A stretch of DNA of 64,000 bases, from contig NZ_NPZB01000001.1 of assembly GCF_002895945.1 (NCBI RefSeq), positions 1,193,501 to 1,257,500 of the forward strand. The letters are read 5' to 3'. The position numbers and the translations under genes are program-made. Source of the DNA: Solilutibacter silvestris (lineage in GTDB: Bacteria > Pseudomonadota > Gammaproteobacteria > Xanthomonadales > Xanthomonadaceae). Positions 26,734 through 38,159 of this stretch are shown one piece after another; the stretch's first letter is position 1, and each line of letters opens with the position of its first letter. A model generated the notes under the pieces. The model was not told where the DNA came from, ran no database searches, and was given only the letters and a program-made list of their open reading frames with translations.

Positions 26734-28056
26734 ATGCATCGGATCATCGTGGTCGGCGGCGGTGCGGGCGGCCTGGAACTAGCCACGCGGCTCGGTGATC
26801 GCTACGGCCGTCGCCGTCGCTCGCCACTGGCCAGCATCACCCTGGTCGATCGCTACGCCTCGCACCTGTGGAAGCCGCTGCTGCATGAAGTGGCAGCCGG
26901 CAGCATGGACGCACCGATCCATCAGGTTGATTACGCGGCGCAGGCGTATTGGCATGGTTTCGAATTCAACCAGGGAGCGATGACCGGGCTGGATCGCGCG
27001 GCACGCGTGTTGAAGCTCGATCAGGTCGTTGACGATCAGGGCGTGCAGATATTCCCTGCGCGCGAACTTCCGTACGACACCCTGGTGATCGCGGTCGGCA
27101 GCACCACCAATTATTTCGGCGTGCCGGGTGCGCAAGAGTATGCGTACGCGCTCGATACGGTGAACGATGCCGAACAGTTCCGCCGGCGCTTGCTGGCTGC
27201 ATGCGCGCGTGCGCATCGCGATGACGTAGGCGACAGCAGGAAGGCCGTGCGCATCGTCATCGTCGGTGGCGGAGCCACTGGCGTCGAGCTGGCGGCGGAG
27301 TTGCGCCAGACCGCACAGGTATTGTCCGTCTACGGACTGCACCGGCTGGATCCGGTGCGCGATATCGGCATCACGATCGTCGAAGCCGGGCCGCGCATCC
27401 TCGGTGCGTTGCCGGAACGGGTGTCCTCGTCTGCCGCCGCGTTGCTGCGCGAATACGACATCGACATCGCCACGCGCGAACAGGTCGCCGAGGTCACGGT
27501 CGACGGCCTGCGCACGGCGGAGGGCAAGTTCATCGGTGCCGACCTGATCGTCTGGGCCGCCGGCATCAAGGCGTTGCCGGTCCTCGCCGATCTCGATGGC
27601 CTGGCGGTGGGCAAACGCGGCCAATTGATCGTCAGGCCGACCTTGCAGTGCGAGAACGACGATGCCGTGTTCGCGCTTGGCGATTGCGCGCAATGCAACT
27701 GGGAGGGGCCGGATTCCTGGGTGCCGCCGCGGGCGCAGGCGGCGCATCAGCAGGCGTCGTTCCTGGTGCGTGCGATCGCCATCACCTTGCGCGAGGGTGC
27801 GCGGGCCAAGCTCCCGGCCTTCCATTACCGCGACCTCGGTTCGCTGGTATCGCTGGGCCGGCTGGGGGCGACCGGCAACCTGATGGGCGGCCTGATCGGC
27901 GGCAAGATGTTCGTTGACGGGCTGCTGGCGCGATTGATGTATGTTTCGCTCTACCGCATGCATACGGTGGCGTTGCATGGCTGGTGGCGGACCGGGATCG
28001 ACGTCGCCGCCAACTTCTTCCGCCGGACCATTTCGCCGCGTGTGAAGCTCCACTGA
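26734..28056 (+). CDS. ndh: Type II NADH:quinone oxidoreductase
   Basis: The protein has 440 residues. Two dinucleotide folds are visible: VVGGGAGGLELA at the N-terminus for FAD, and IVIVGGGATGVELAAELR near residue 180 for NADH. A third conserved segment, VFALGDCAQC, contacts FAD. The C-terminal region (LMGGLIGGKMFVDGLLARLMYVSLYRMH) has the amphipathic and hydrophobic character that anchors NDH-2 to the inner membrane face. It oxidises NADH without pumping protons. GGGAGAG precedes the ATG. It lies just upstream of cydAB, a likely non-pumping respiratory partner. Related sulfide:quinone reductases lack this C-terminus. Confidence 0.92.
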   Translation: MHRIIVVGGGAGGLELATRLGDRYGRRRRSPLASITLVDRYASHLWKPLLHEVAAGSMDAPIHQVDYAAQAYWHGFEFNQGAMTGLDRAARVLKLDQVVDDQGVQIFPARELPYDTLVIAVGSTTNYFGVPGAQEYAYALDTVNDAEQFRRRLLAACARAHRDDVGDSRKAVRIVIVGGGATGVELAAELRQTAQVLSVYGLHRLDPVRDIGITIVEAGPRILGALPERVSSSAAALLREYDIDIATREQVAEVTVDGLRTAEGKFIGADLIVWAAGIKALPVLADLDGLAVGKRGQLIVRPTLQCENDDAVFALGDCAQCNWEGPDSWVPPRAQAAHQQASFLVRAIAITLREGARAKLPAFHYRDLGSLVSLGRLGATGNLMGGLIGGKMFVDGLLARLMYVSLYRMHTVALHGWWRTGIDVAANFFRRTISPRVKLH

Positions 28057-28198
28057 TAAGCAATGCTTTTCAAGTCATAAGCAGCAATGGCGGCAGGGGT
28101 GGGATAACGCGATTTAGCGCCGGGTTCGCGCTTGACCGCGCTGTTTTCGCGGGATAGCTTGCAGGCAACTGCGACCACATTGCACGGATGAAGACACC

Positions 28199-29602
28199 AT
28201 GCCGATCTTCGATGCCATCCATCTCGCGCGATTGCAGTTCGCGTTCACCGTGTCCTTCCATATCATCTTCCCGGCCATCAGCATCGGCATGGCGGGATTC
28301 CTCGCCGTCCTCGAGGGCATGTGGCTGAAGACGCGCGACGATGTCTACCGCGACATGTTCTCATTCTGGTCGAAGATCTTCGCGGTCGGCTTCGGCATGG
28401 GCGTGGTCTCCGGCGTGGTGATGGCCTACGAATTCGGCGCCAACTGGGCCGGGTTCTCCAACATCGCCGGATCGATCACCGGTGCGTTGCTGACCTACGA
28501 GGTGCTGACGGCGTTCTTCCTCGAAGCCGGCTTCCTCGGCGTGATGCTGTTCGGCTGGGGCCGGGTGGGCGAGCGCGCGCATTTCATGGCGACGCTGATG
28601 GTGGCGATCGGCACGCTGATCTCGACGTTCTGGATCCTCGCGTCCAACAGTTTCATGCAGACGCCGCAGGGCTACGCCATCGAGAACGGCAAGCTGATCC
28701 CGGTGGATTGGCTGAAGATCATCTTCAATCCCTCGTTTCCGTATCGCCTGGTGCACATGACGCTGGCGGCGTACATCTCCGCCGCGTTCCTCGTCGCTGC
28801 CTGCGCCGGCTACCACTTGCTGAAGGGACGCCGCGACGGCGCGGTCAAGCGCAGTTTCTCGATGGCGTTGTGGATCCTGCTGATCCTCGCGCCGGTGCAG
28901 ATTTTCGTGGGCGACGCGCACGGCCTCAATACCCGCGAATACCAGCCGGCCAAGATCGCCGCGATCGAAGGATTGTGGGAAACCGAACACGGTGGCACCT
29001 CGTTGAATCTGGTTGGCCTGCCCGACATGAAGGCCGAGGAGACCAAATACGCCGTGCAGGTGCCGCATCTCGGCAGCCTGATCCTGACCCACAGTTGGGA
29101 TGGCGAGATCAAGGGGCTGAAGAGTTTCCCGCCGGAAGACCGCCCGTTTTCGCCGATCATTTTCTGGACTTTCCGCATCATGGCGGGTCTGGGCATGCTG
29201 ATGCTGCTGATGGCGGTGGTCGCGCTGCTGTTGCGCAAGGGTGGTCGCCTGTACGAATCGCGCTGGTTCCAGCGCTGGGCGGTGCTGATGGGACCATCGG
29301 GATTGATCGCGCTGCTGGCCGGCTGGGTCACCACCGAGGTCGGACGCCAGCCGTGGACGGTCTACGGCGTGTTGCGCACGGTCGATTCGGCATCGCCGCT
29401 GGATGCGCAGCAGGTCGGCACTTCGCTGCTGATCTTCGTGATCGTCTACTTCGTGGTGTTCGGCACCGGCATCTACTACATGCTCAAGTTGATGAAGAAC
29501 GGGCCGTCGCCTGATCCGCACCACATGCCGAAAACGACCCCGCATCCCGCGTTGGAAAGCAATGCGATGTATCACCCCCACGATTCCATCGACGACGCCT
29601 GA
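28199..29602 (+). CDS. cydA: Cytochrome bd quinol oxidase subunit I, cyanide-insensitive type
   Basis: The protein has 467 residues and nine predicted helices. Heme-related residues include H21 in SFHIIFPA and a histidine near residue 186 in HMTLAAYISA. FWTFRIMAGLGM and WVTTEVGRQPWTVYG are conserved signatures. The periplasmic Q-loop is short, which places the protein in the CioA-like group, not the long-loop E. coli CydA group. It oxidises quinol and reduces oxygen to water, often at low oxygen or with cyanide or sulfide present. cydB starts seven bases after the stop. Confidence 0.95.
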   Translation: MPIFDAIHLARLQFAFTVSFHIIFPAISIGMAGFLAVLEGMWLKTRDDVYRDMFSFWSKIFAVGFGMGVVSGVVMAYEFGANWAGFSNIAGSITGALLTYEVLTAFFLEAGFLGVMLFGWGRVGERAHFMATLMVAIGTLISTFWILASNSFMQTPQGYAIENGKLIPVDWLKIIFNPSFPYRLVHMTLAAYISAAFLVAACAGYHLLKGRRDGAVKRSFSMALWILLILAPVQIFVGDAHGLNTREYQPAKIAAIEGLWETEHGGTSLNLVGLPDMKAEETKYAVQVPHLGSLILTHSWDGEIKGLKSFPPEDRPFSPIIFWTFRIMAGLGMLMLLMAVVALLLRKGGRLYESRWFQRWAVLMGPSGLIALLAGWVTTEVGRQPWTVYGVLRTVDSASPLDAQQVGTSLLIFVIVYFVVFGTGIYYMLKLMKNGPSPDPHHMPKTTPHPALESNAMYHPHDSIDDA

Positions 29603-29609
29603 GGCCGCC

Positions 29610-30617
29610 ATGAACATTGATCTTCCAATGGTTTGGGCCGGGATCATCGCCCTCGGTTTGTTCCTCTACGTGATGCTCGACGGCTTCGACCTCGGCATCG
29701 GCCTGATCTTCCCGTTCTTCGAGAAGAGCAGCGAGCGCCAGGTGCTGCTCAATACCGTTGCACCGGTGTGGGACGGCAACGAAACCTTCATGGTGCTGGG
29801 TGGTGCGGGCTTGTACGGCGCGTTCCCGGTGGCCTACGCCACGCTGCTGCCGGCCAACTACCTGCCAGTGGTGTTGATGCTCGCCGGCCTGATCTTCCGT
29901 GGTGCGGCCTTCGAGTTGCGCGGCAAGGCCAAGCGCAGCCTGCCGTTGTGGGATCTCGCCTTCATTTTCGGTTCGGTGCAGGCCACGTTCTTCCAGGGCG
30001 TGCTGCTGGGATCGCTGTTGCAGGGCATCAAGATCCACAACGGCCAATTCGTCGGCGCCGCGTTCGACTGGATGTCGCCGTTCAGCATATTTTGCGGCCT
30101 CGGACTGATGTTCACCTATGCGGTGCTCGGTTGCGGCTGGCTGATCATCAAGACCGACGGCATGCTGCAGGAACGCATGTACGCGTTGATGAAGCCGCTG
30201 ACCTTCATCCTGTTGGGCGTCATCATGGTGGTCAGCGCGTGGACCGCACTTGGCCAGCCGACAGTGGCGCAACGCTGGTTCACTGGCCACAACCTGCTGT
30301 ACTTCCTGCCAGTGCCGCTGCTGGTGCTGGTCAGTGTCTGGGGCATCTTCCGCGCGGTGGACATGCGCATCGAAGCCGCGCCATTCCGCTTGGCGCTGTT
30401 GTTGCTGTTCCTCGGCTACACCGGCTTCATCATCAGCATCTGGCCGAACATCATCCCGCCGTCGCTGACGATCTGGGAGGCGTCCGCCACCCATTCCAGC
30501 CAGCTGTTCTCGCTGGTCGGTACGGTCATCATCCTGCCGATCATCCTCGTCTACAGTTACATGCAATACCGCGTGTTCCGCGGCAAGGTGCGCGAAGGCG
30601 ACCATGGTTACCACTGA
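29610..30617 (+). CDS. cydB: Cytochrome bd quinol oxidase subunit II
   Basis: The protein has 335 residues and about eight membrane helices. The N-terminal VWAGIIALGLFLYVMLDGFDLGIG and the following NTVAPVWDGNETFMVLGG are the classic CydB/CioB motifs. It pairs with CydA to hold the oxidase together. ATG at 29610 follows GAGGCCGCC; an upstream frame from 29562 overlaps cydA without homology. The last 14 bases overlap a tiny DUF2474 gene, indicating a three-subunit operon. Confidence 0.95.
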   Translation: MNIDLPMVWAGIIALGLFLYVMLDGFDLGIGLIFPFFEKSSERQVLLNTVAPVWDGNETFMVLGGAGLYGAFPVAYATLLPANYLPVVLMLAGLIFRGAAFELRGKAKRSLPLWDLAFIFGSVQATFFQGVLLGSLLQGIKIHNGQFVGAAFDWMSPFSIFCGLGLMFTYAVLGCGWLIIKTDGMLQERMYALMKPLTFILLGVIMVVSAWTALGQPTVAQRWFTGHNLLYFLPVPLLVLVSVWGIFRAVDMRIEAAPFRLALLLLFLGYTGFIISIWPNIIPPSLTIWEASATHSSQLFSLVGTVIILPIILVYSYMQYRVFRGKVREGDHGYH

Positions 30618-30759
30618 GAAGCCGCCACGCTCCGGCGATGGCGCGCCGTGGTGGCGCAAGCTCGGCTGGTTCGTGTTGCTGTGGGTGTGCGGCGTGCTGG
30701 TGACCTTCGCTGTCGCCAGCGTGTTCAAGTTCCTGATCCTGGGCGCGGTCACGCATTGA
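30604..30759 (+). CDS. DUF2474 small membrane protein, CydX-like
   Basis: The 51-residue peptide starts within the end of cydB. After a charged N-terminus it has WWRKLGWFVLLWVCGV followed by VLVTFAVASVFKFLIL, a single membrane helix. The WxRxLxWFxxLW pattern matches DUF2474, a family found directly after CioAB-type oxidases. By analogy with CydX of E. coli it may stabilise the hemes. No separate Shine-Dalgarno is obvious, so translational coupling with cydB is likely. It is short enough to be missed by many annotation pipelines. Confidence 0.85.
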   Translation: MVTTEKPPRSGDGAPWWRKLGWFVLLWVCGVLVTFAVASVFKFLILGAVTH

Positions 30760-30778
30760 TTGACGGGACGCGTAGATG

Positions 30779-30812
30779 AAAAAGCCCGCCTTGGTAAGGC
30801 GGGCTTCTTGTT
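30779..30812. terminator. Bidirectional terminator between cydB-DUF2474 and the molybdopterin oxidoreductase gene
   Basis: AAGCCCGCCTT (30782-30792) and AAGGCGGGCTT (30796-30806) form an 11-base-pair stem. On the minus strand it ends in five T; on the plus strand in TTCTTGTT. It serves two convergent genes. Confidence 0.88.
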
Positions 30813-30830
30813 GCAACGATGCCGCGTCGA

Positions 30831-33134
<2,304 letters not shown>

Positions 33135-33279
33135 GACGAACCTCGTAGTGGGGAGTTGGACCAGCCATGTTTCGGCGCAACGCGCCAGACAACACGAAGT
33201 GCCGTCGAAATCGGACCTGTGCGGTTGCAAGTGTGTCCATCCGTCGATGGCACGTCAAAGTCACCAGGGTTACCGAGTG

Positions 33280-33294
33280 ATAAGAGCTGCTTAT
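33280..33294. promoter_or_regulatory. Candidate LysR-type binding site
   Basis: ATAAG-N5-CTTAT is a perfect inverted repeat of T-N11-A type. It overlaps the lysR stop codon and lies about 150 bases before the start of the molybdopterin oxidoreductase gene, the likely target. Confidence 0.35.
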
Positions 33295-34229
33295 GACGCG
33301 CGGTGCACGGCGTGGATTTCGTCTTCCAGGACACGGTCGAGCGTGCCCTGCAGATCCTGTTCCGCAGTAACACGCCAAGCTTCCTCGATCAGCGGCGGCA
33401 TCATGCTCTGGCGCAGCCGCAACATCGCCACCAATGCGCCGTGGGCCGGCTCCAGTCGGTGCAGGGTGATGTCGCGGCCGATGAAGAAACCGGGCAACGC
33501 ACTGAGCGGCATCACGCTGTACATTTCGCCATTGCGGACCATCGCGTAAAGCATGCTGATGGTGTTGGTCTCGACCATTACCCGTGGCGTCACCCCGGCC
33601 TGGCGGAATGCCATGTCGATGATTTCGCGGTTGTGCATCTCGCGCCCGAACAGGCATAGAGGCAACTGCGCGGCATCCTTCCAGTCGAGCGCGGGGGGTA
33701 GCGTCTGGCCGGCATTCGCGCTGGCGACCAGGATATAGCGTTCGGTATAGAGTGGTTGCACTTCGAACGCCTGCTGCGGGATCTGATCGAGATAGGTGAT
33801 ACCGAGATGCGCTTCGTGCCGCTTCACGCGCTGCAGGATGGCGCGGGTGCTGAGGGAGTGCAGGCCCAGTCGCAGTTCCGGCACTGCCCGGCGATAGGCG
33901 ATGGTGAGCAGCATTGATGCCTGCAGGGACGATGGCACGACGCCGAGTTCCAGATGGCCGCCCGACAGCGTTTTGGAGAGTTCCGCCTCCTGCCGCAGGC
34001 TGTCCAGCGAGGCCAGCATCTGGCGCGCCCACAGCAGCACGCGCTCGCCTTCCGGCGTGAAGCCGTTGAAGCGGCGATCGCGGCGGATGATGGTGATGCC
34101 GAGCTCCTTTTCGAGCTGGCGCAGGCCCGCGGACAGCGCCGGCTGCGAGACATTGCAGCTTTCGGCGGCCTGGGCGAAGTGGCGATGCTGGGACAGCGCG
34201 ACGAGGTAGGTCAGTTGTCGGACGAACAA
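33291..34229 (-). CDS. LysR family transcriptional regulator
   Basis: The protein has 312 residues. The N-terminal winged helix-turn-helix reads RHFAQAAESCNVSQPALSAGLRQLEKELGI, with the substrate-binding domain after residue 90 (LGVVPSSLQASMLLTI, then GREMHNREIIDMAF). No ATG gives a full-length product; TTG at 34229, six bases after GGAG, provides the normal N-terminus LFVRQLTYLVALSQH. The overall pattern resembles OxyR/CysB-like regulators but I cannot name an orthologue. It is divergent from the MoaE-MoeB fusion and upstream of the YdeP-like gene, either of which it may control. Confidence 0.9.
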   Translation of the reverse strand: MFVRQLTYLVALSQHRHFAQAAESCNVSQPALSAGLRQLEKELGITIIRRDRRFNGFTPEGERVLLWARQMLASLDSLRQEAELSKTLSGGHLELGVVPSSLQASMLLTIAYRRAVPELRLGLHSLSTRAILQRVKRHEAHLGITYLDQIPQQAFEVQPLYTERYILVASANAGQTLPPALDWKDAAQLPLCLFGREMHNREIIDMAFRQAGVTPRVMVETNTISMLYAMVRNGEMYSVMPLSALPGFFIGRDITLHRLEPAHGALVAMLRLRQSMMPPLIEEAWRVTAEQDLQGTLDRVLEDEIHAVHRAS

Positions 34230-34357
34230 GAGGGGCTCCGCGGTTCGCCAGTGTGCTGAACGATGAGCCGAGCATACCTGTCCGCACGACAACTTTTGCG
34301 TGAGAATGGCGGCGGCAGCTCTTTTCGCTGATTCATCCACTGCAAGGTTTCCAGGGC

Positions 34358-35923
34358 ATGACGCATTTTGCGATTTCGACCACGGCAATCGACGCCGGCG
34401 CGCTGGCCGATGGCCTGCGTCATCCCGGTGCGGGTGGCTTCTGTTCGTTCGAAGGCTGGGTGCGCAACAGCAATGAAGGCCGCGATGTCGACGGGCTGGA
34501 ATACGAGGCCTATGTCGAGCTGGCGATCGCCGAGGGCGAGCGCATCGTTGCCGAGGCGCTGCAACGCTACGGCGTGAGCGACGCCTGCTGCGTGCATCGC
34601 ACTGGTGACCTGACGATCGGCGACATGGCGGTGTGGGTCGGCGCGTCGGCACCGCATCGCGACGAAGCATTTCGCGCCTGCCGTTACATCATCGACGAGA
34701 TCAAGCACCGCCTGCCGATCTGGAAGAAGGAACACTACGTCACCGGCGAAACCAGCTGGGTCGCGTGCACGCATGTCTATCGCGAGCATGAACACGAAGA
34801 TGCGCATGGTCACGGCCATCATCACCATCACCACGATGAAGCGCCGCAGTCGTTCACGCCGGATTATTCGCGGCAGGTGCGATTGACTGAGGTCGGTGCG
34901 GCAGGCCAGGCGAAACTGGCCGCCGCGCGCGTGCTAGTGATCGGCGCCGGCGGACTCGGCGCGCCGGTAATCAGTTATCTCGCGGGCGCCGGCATTGGCA
35001 AGCTGGGTATTGTCGATGGCGACCGTCTCGACGCCAGCAACCTGCATCGCCAGACGATCTATTCCGCGCGCGACATCGGCCATTTGAAGGTCGATCTCGC
35101 CGCGCGCCACGTCGCCGCGCTCAATCCGTCCGTGCAAGTGCAGACGTATTCCGAACCGTTGCACGCCGGCAACGTGGTCGAGGTGTTCTCGCAATACGAT
35201 CTCGTGCTGGAATGCACCGACGACATGCGCAGCCGTTACCTCAGCAGCGATGCGGCGACGGTCACCGCGACGCCGCTGGTGCTGGCCAGCGTCTACCAGT
35301 ACGAAGGCCAGTTGCAGGTGATGGACGGACGTGCCGGCTCACCATGCCTGCGTTGCCTGTGGCCGCGCGAACCGTCGCCCGAAGCGGTTGGCAGTTGCGC
35401 GCTGTCCGGCGTGCTTGGCCCGGTGCCGGGCGTGCTCGGTGCGATGCAGGCGATGGAAGCGCTGAAGCTGCTGCTCGATCTGCCGCGCCCGCGCGCGGAC
35501 GCGCTGGTGCTGGTGAATTTGCTCGACAACACGATGCAACGCCTGCCGATCGATCCCGCTTCCGGATGCGTATTGCACGGCGGCTGCATCGAACAGGCGC
35601 AGCGCGCGCTGGAGCAGGCGCGCCTGCAGGCCGACGTCGAACTGGTGTTTCCTACCCTCGCTGCTGCGATCGATTCCGGTTTCCGCCTGGTCGATCTGCG
35701 CGGCAGTGACGAAATCGCCATGACACCGCTGGGGGACGTGCACGCTCGTGAAATCCCTTCCGGCGACATCATGGCGCACGCCGGCGAGCTGGGCCGGGAT
35801 CGCGTATTGCTGGTCTGCGCGACCGGTCGCCGCAGTTATTACGCGGCCGAACAGTTGCGCGCCGCCGGCCTCGGCGACGTCCATTCGCTGGCGGGTGGCA
35901 TCGCCGCGCTCGCTCGCGCCTAG
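34358..35923 (+). CDS. MoaE-MoeB-rhodanese fusion protein
   Basis: The 521-residue protein has three parts. Residues 1-143 are MoaE, the large subunit of molybdopterin synthase (FEGWVRN, then PIWKKEHYVTGE with the active lysines). Residues 144-162 are histidine-rich and contain six consecutive histidines. Residues 168-420 are MoeB, the enzyme that adenylates the MoaD C-terminus (VIGAGGLGAPVISYLAGAG; a cysteine pair at 330/333; and a second pair altered to C404-x5-C410). Residues 430-521 are a rhodanese domain with active-site C487 in CATGRRS, which could supply sulfur. One chain may thus activate, sulfurate and use MoaD. The stop codon shares CTAG with that of fdhD. Confidence 0.92.
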   Translation: MTHFAISTTAIDAGALADGLRHPGAGGFCSFEGWVRNSNEGRDVDGLEYEAYVELAIAEGERIVAEALQRYGVSDACCVHRTGDLTIGDMAVWVGASAPHRDEAFRACRYIIDEIKHRLPIWKKEHYVTGETSWVACTHVYREHEHEDAHGHGHHHHHHDEAPQSFTPDYSRQVRLTEVGAAGQAKLAAARVLVIGAGGLGAPVISYLAGAGIGKLGIVDGDRLDASNLHRQTIYSARDIGHLKVDLAARHVAALNPSVQVQTYSEPLHAGNVVEVFSQYDLVLECTDDMRSRYLSSDAATVTATPLVLASVYQYEGQLQVMDGRAGSPCLRCLWPREPSPEAVGSCALSGVLGPVPGVLGAMQAMEALKLLLDLPRPRADALVLVNLLDNTMQRLPIDPASGCVLHGGCIEQAQRALEQARLQADVELVFPTLAAAIDSGFRLVDLRGSDEIAMTPLGDVHAREIPSGDIMAHAGELGRDRVLLVCATGRRSYYAAEQLRAAGLGDVHSLAGGIAALARA

Positions 35924-36741
35924 TCGGCGCGAATGCGTTCGGGGTGCGCGTAGATGTTGTAGCCGTGGGGCCGCGCGAAGCCGATCAGGCAGATGCCGGC
36001 GCTGCGCGCGAGTTCGATCGCCAGTGCGGTCGGTGCGGAGATCGCCGCCATCAAGCCGATGCCGGCGGAGGCCGCCTTGGTGACCATTTCGTAGCTGGCG
36101 CGGCTGGTCAGCAGCAACATGCCGGCATCCGGCGCGATTCCGGCGCGCGCCATCGCGCCGATCAGTTTGTCCAGCGCGTTGTGGCGACCGACATCCTCGC
36201 GTGCAAGGATGATGCGACCATCGAGATCGGCCCACGCGGCGGCGTGCACGGCGCCGGTCGCGGCATTCATCGGCTGATGCTGCGACAACGCGGCCAATGC
36301 CTGTTCAAGCGCGCTGGCGCGGAACGAGGTTTCGGCGACCACGGGCGAGGGCTGGCGGATCGCATCCTCGAGGTCGCGGGTGCCGCAGATGCCGCAGCTG
36401 CCGCGGCCGGGCAGCAGGCGTTCGCGGCGGCCATCCAGTCGCGCGGCGGCGGCCTCGGGCGCGACCGTCATCGCCAGCTGGATGCCTTCCAGCAAGTCGC
36501 TGCGTTCGATCGCCAGCAATTGCGCGGGGGACTCGATCAAGCCTTCGCTCAGCGAGAAACCGAGGGCGAAGTCCCCGAGGTCGGCCGGCGTCGTCATCAT
36601 CACCGCGAACGACACGCCGTTGTAGAGCATCGCGATCGGCGTTTCCTCGGCGATGCGATCCTCCGTGCGCTCGCCATGGCCATCGCGGATGCGTTCGATG
36701 GCGCGCTGGACGACTCCGGGTGGGTTGGCGGGCAGGGTCAT
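35920..36741 (-). CDS. fdhD: Formate dehydrogenase accessory sulfurtransferase FdhD
   Basis: The 273-residue protein passes sulfur from IscS to the bis-MGD cofactor, which formate dehydrogenases need for activity. The redox cysteines C-x2-C are in GSCGICGTRD, and EDVGRHNALDKLIG, TSRASYEMVTKAA and GFARPHGYNIY are the standard FdhD blocks. The ATG at 36741 is chosen by homology to the N-terminus; the frame extends upstream to 37095 without matching the family. It is divergent from the molybdenum operon (71-base gap) and convergent with the MoaE fusion, sharing a four-base overlap. It presumably serves FdoG encoded 16 kb away. Confidence 0.96.
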   Translation of the reverse strand: MTLPANPPGVVQRAIERIRDGHGERTEDRIAEETPIAMLYNGVSFAVMMTTPADLGDFALGFSLSEGLIESPAQLLAIERSDLLEGIQLAMTVAPEAAAARLDGRRERLLPGRGSCGICGTRDLEDAIRQPSPVVAETSFRASALEQALAALSQHQPMNAATGAVHAAAWADLDGRIILAREDVGRHNALDKLIGAMARAGIAPDAGMLLLTSRASYEMVTKAASAGIGLMAAISAPTALAIELARSAGICLIGFARPHGYNIYAHPERIRAD

Positions 36742-36812
36742 GCGTGAAGGATAGCCGAGCGGGCGAGCGACGCGCTCGGGCAAGATGGCGGGGTTCCGTG
36801 CAGAATCCAGAC

Positions 36813-38159
36813 ATGAGCCACAACCCCGAAACCCCCGGTCCAGCCACTGCGAAGCGCCACATCGACCGGGTGCGCGGCGCGATCGGTTACGAGGAGGCCG
36901 TGCGACGATTGCTGGCGCAAGCGACGGCATTGCCTGCTGAAACCTGTCCGCTCGCGCTGGCATCGGGACGGGTGCTCGCGCGTGATGTTCGCAGCCCGAT
37001 GGACCTGCCGAGTTTCGATCATGCGGCGATGGACGGTTATGCACTGAGTGCGGGAACGGGCATCGCAAGTGGCGCGGAGTTCGATGTCCTTGCATCGCAG
37101 GCGGCGGGCGATGGTCCGCGCCAGATCGACAGCGGTGGCTGCGAAATCATGACCGGTGCACGCATGCCCGAAGGTGTCGACGCGGTCATTCCGGTGGAAC
37201 AGACGCAACTGCTGGCCAGCAACAACGATGGCAGTCCCGCGCGCATCCGCGTGTTGCAGGAGGTGCGCACGGGACAGAACGTGCGCCTGGCTGGTTCCGA
37301 TATCGCCAACGGTGCGAACGCGATCGCCGCCGGCACGTGCATCGATGCGGCGACGACGATGCTGCTGGCCGCGCTTGGCCAGGCGCACGTGGATGTGGTG
37401 CGCCAACCGCGCGTCGCCATCATCTGCACCGGCAAGGAGTTGCAGGCCGATGCCACGCAGCCGCTCGATGCCGATCGCATCCACGCATCCAACGGGCCGT
37501 ATCTCGCTTCGGCGCTGGCTGCGGCCGGCGCGCGAGTCACCGCCTGCCTGACGGTGGACGACACTGCGGTCACCTTCGCCGATGCCTTGCGCGGCGTTTT
37601 GCGCGATGGCGTCGATCTGGTGATCAGTACCGGCGCAGTGTCGATGGGACGTTACGACTTCATTCCGGAATTGCTGCGCGAATCGGGCGCCGAGTTGCTG
37701 TTCCATGGTGTGGCGATGCGTCCGGGCAAACCCTTGCTGTGTGCACGGCTCGCCAACGGCCCGTTGCTGCTGGCGATGCCAGGCACGCCGATGGCGGTTG
37801 CGGTAGCGATGCGCTTTTTCGTCAATCCATTGTTGCGCGCGATGCTCGGGCAGGCGCCGGAAACCACGGTGCCGGCGGCACTCACTACCGCACAATCGCC
37901 GAAGCCGGGACTGCGCCATTTCCTGCGCGGACAGCTCCATGTCGATGACAACGGATGCCTGCAGGCGACGCCATTGCCGCAACAACAGCCGTTCCGCATC
38001 CACGCGTTCGCGCAAGCCGATGCGTGGATCATCCTCGATGGCGAATCCGCCGAATGTCCGGTCGGTACGATGGTCGCCATCGCCAGTCTGGTGGCGGGCG
38101 TGCCGATGCAGATCGCCCGAACACGATCCGCGAATGCGCGCGCAGGAGAGCCGGCATGA
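36813..38159 (+). CDS. MoeA-like molybdopterin molybdenumtransferase, divergent copy
   Basis: The protein has 448 residues. The MoeA domain order is complete: domain II with FDHAAMDGYAL, EIMTGARMPEGVDAVIPVEQ, the MogA-like domain III, and a C-terminal barrel. Two normally invariant positions are changed. TGDEL reads TGKEL (K208), and PGNP reads PGTP (T325). These lie in the MPT-AMP and molybdate site of MoeA, so activity or metal preference may differ from the second MoeA copy downstream. First gene of a long rightward operon; it overlaps the next gene by four bases. Confidence 0.9.
   Translation: MSHNPETPGPATAKRHIDRVRGAIGYEEAVRRLLAQATALPAETCPLALASGRVLARDVRSPMDLPSFDHAAMDGYALSAGTGIASGAEFDVLASQAAGDGPRQIDSGGCEIMTGARMPEGVDAVIPVEQTQLLASNNDGSPARIRVLQEVRTGQNVRLAGSDIANGANAIAAGTCIDAATTMLLAALGQAHVDVVRQPRVAIICTGKELQADATQPLDADRIHASNGPYLASALAAAGARVTACLTVDDTAVTFADALRGVLRDGVDLVISTGAVSMGRYDFIPELLRESGAELLFHGVAMRPGKPLLCARLANGPLLLAMPGTPMAVAVAMRFFVNPLLRAMLGQAPETTVPAALTTAQSPKPGLRHFLRGQLHVDDNGCLQATPLPQQQPFRIHAFAQADAWIILDGESAECPVGTMVAIASLVAGVPMQIARTRSANARAGEPA

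Noticed and set aside
28057-28198. Possible FNR or ANR box before cydA
   Set aside because: No TTGAT-N4-ATCAA-like palindrome is present; only a weak TTGACC at 28132 was seen.
28361-29647. Long antisense frame opposite cydA
   Set aside because: Histidine/arginine/glutamine-rich shadow of a well-conserved membrane protein gene.
34790-34845. Six-histidine stretch as a cloning-vector tag
   Set aside because: It lies between two natural domains and the histidines continue irregularly with aspartate and glutamate around them, which looks like a natural metal-binding linker.
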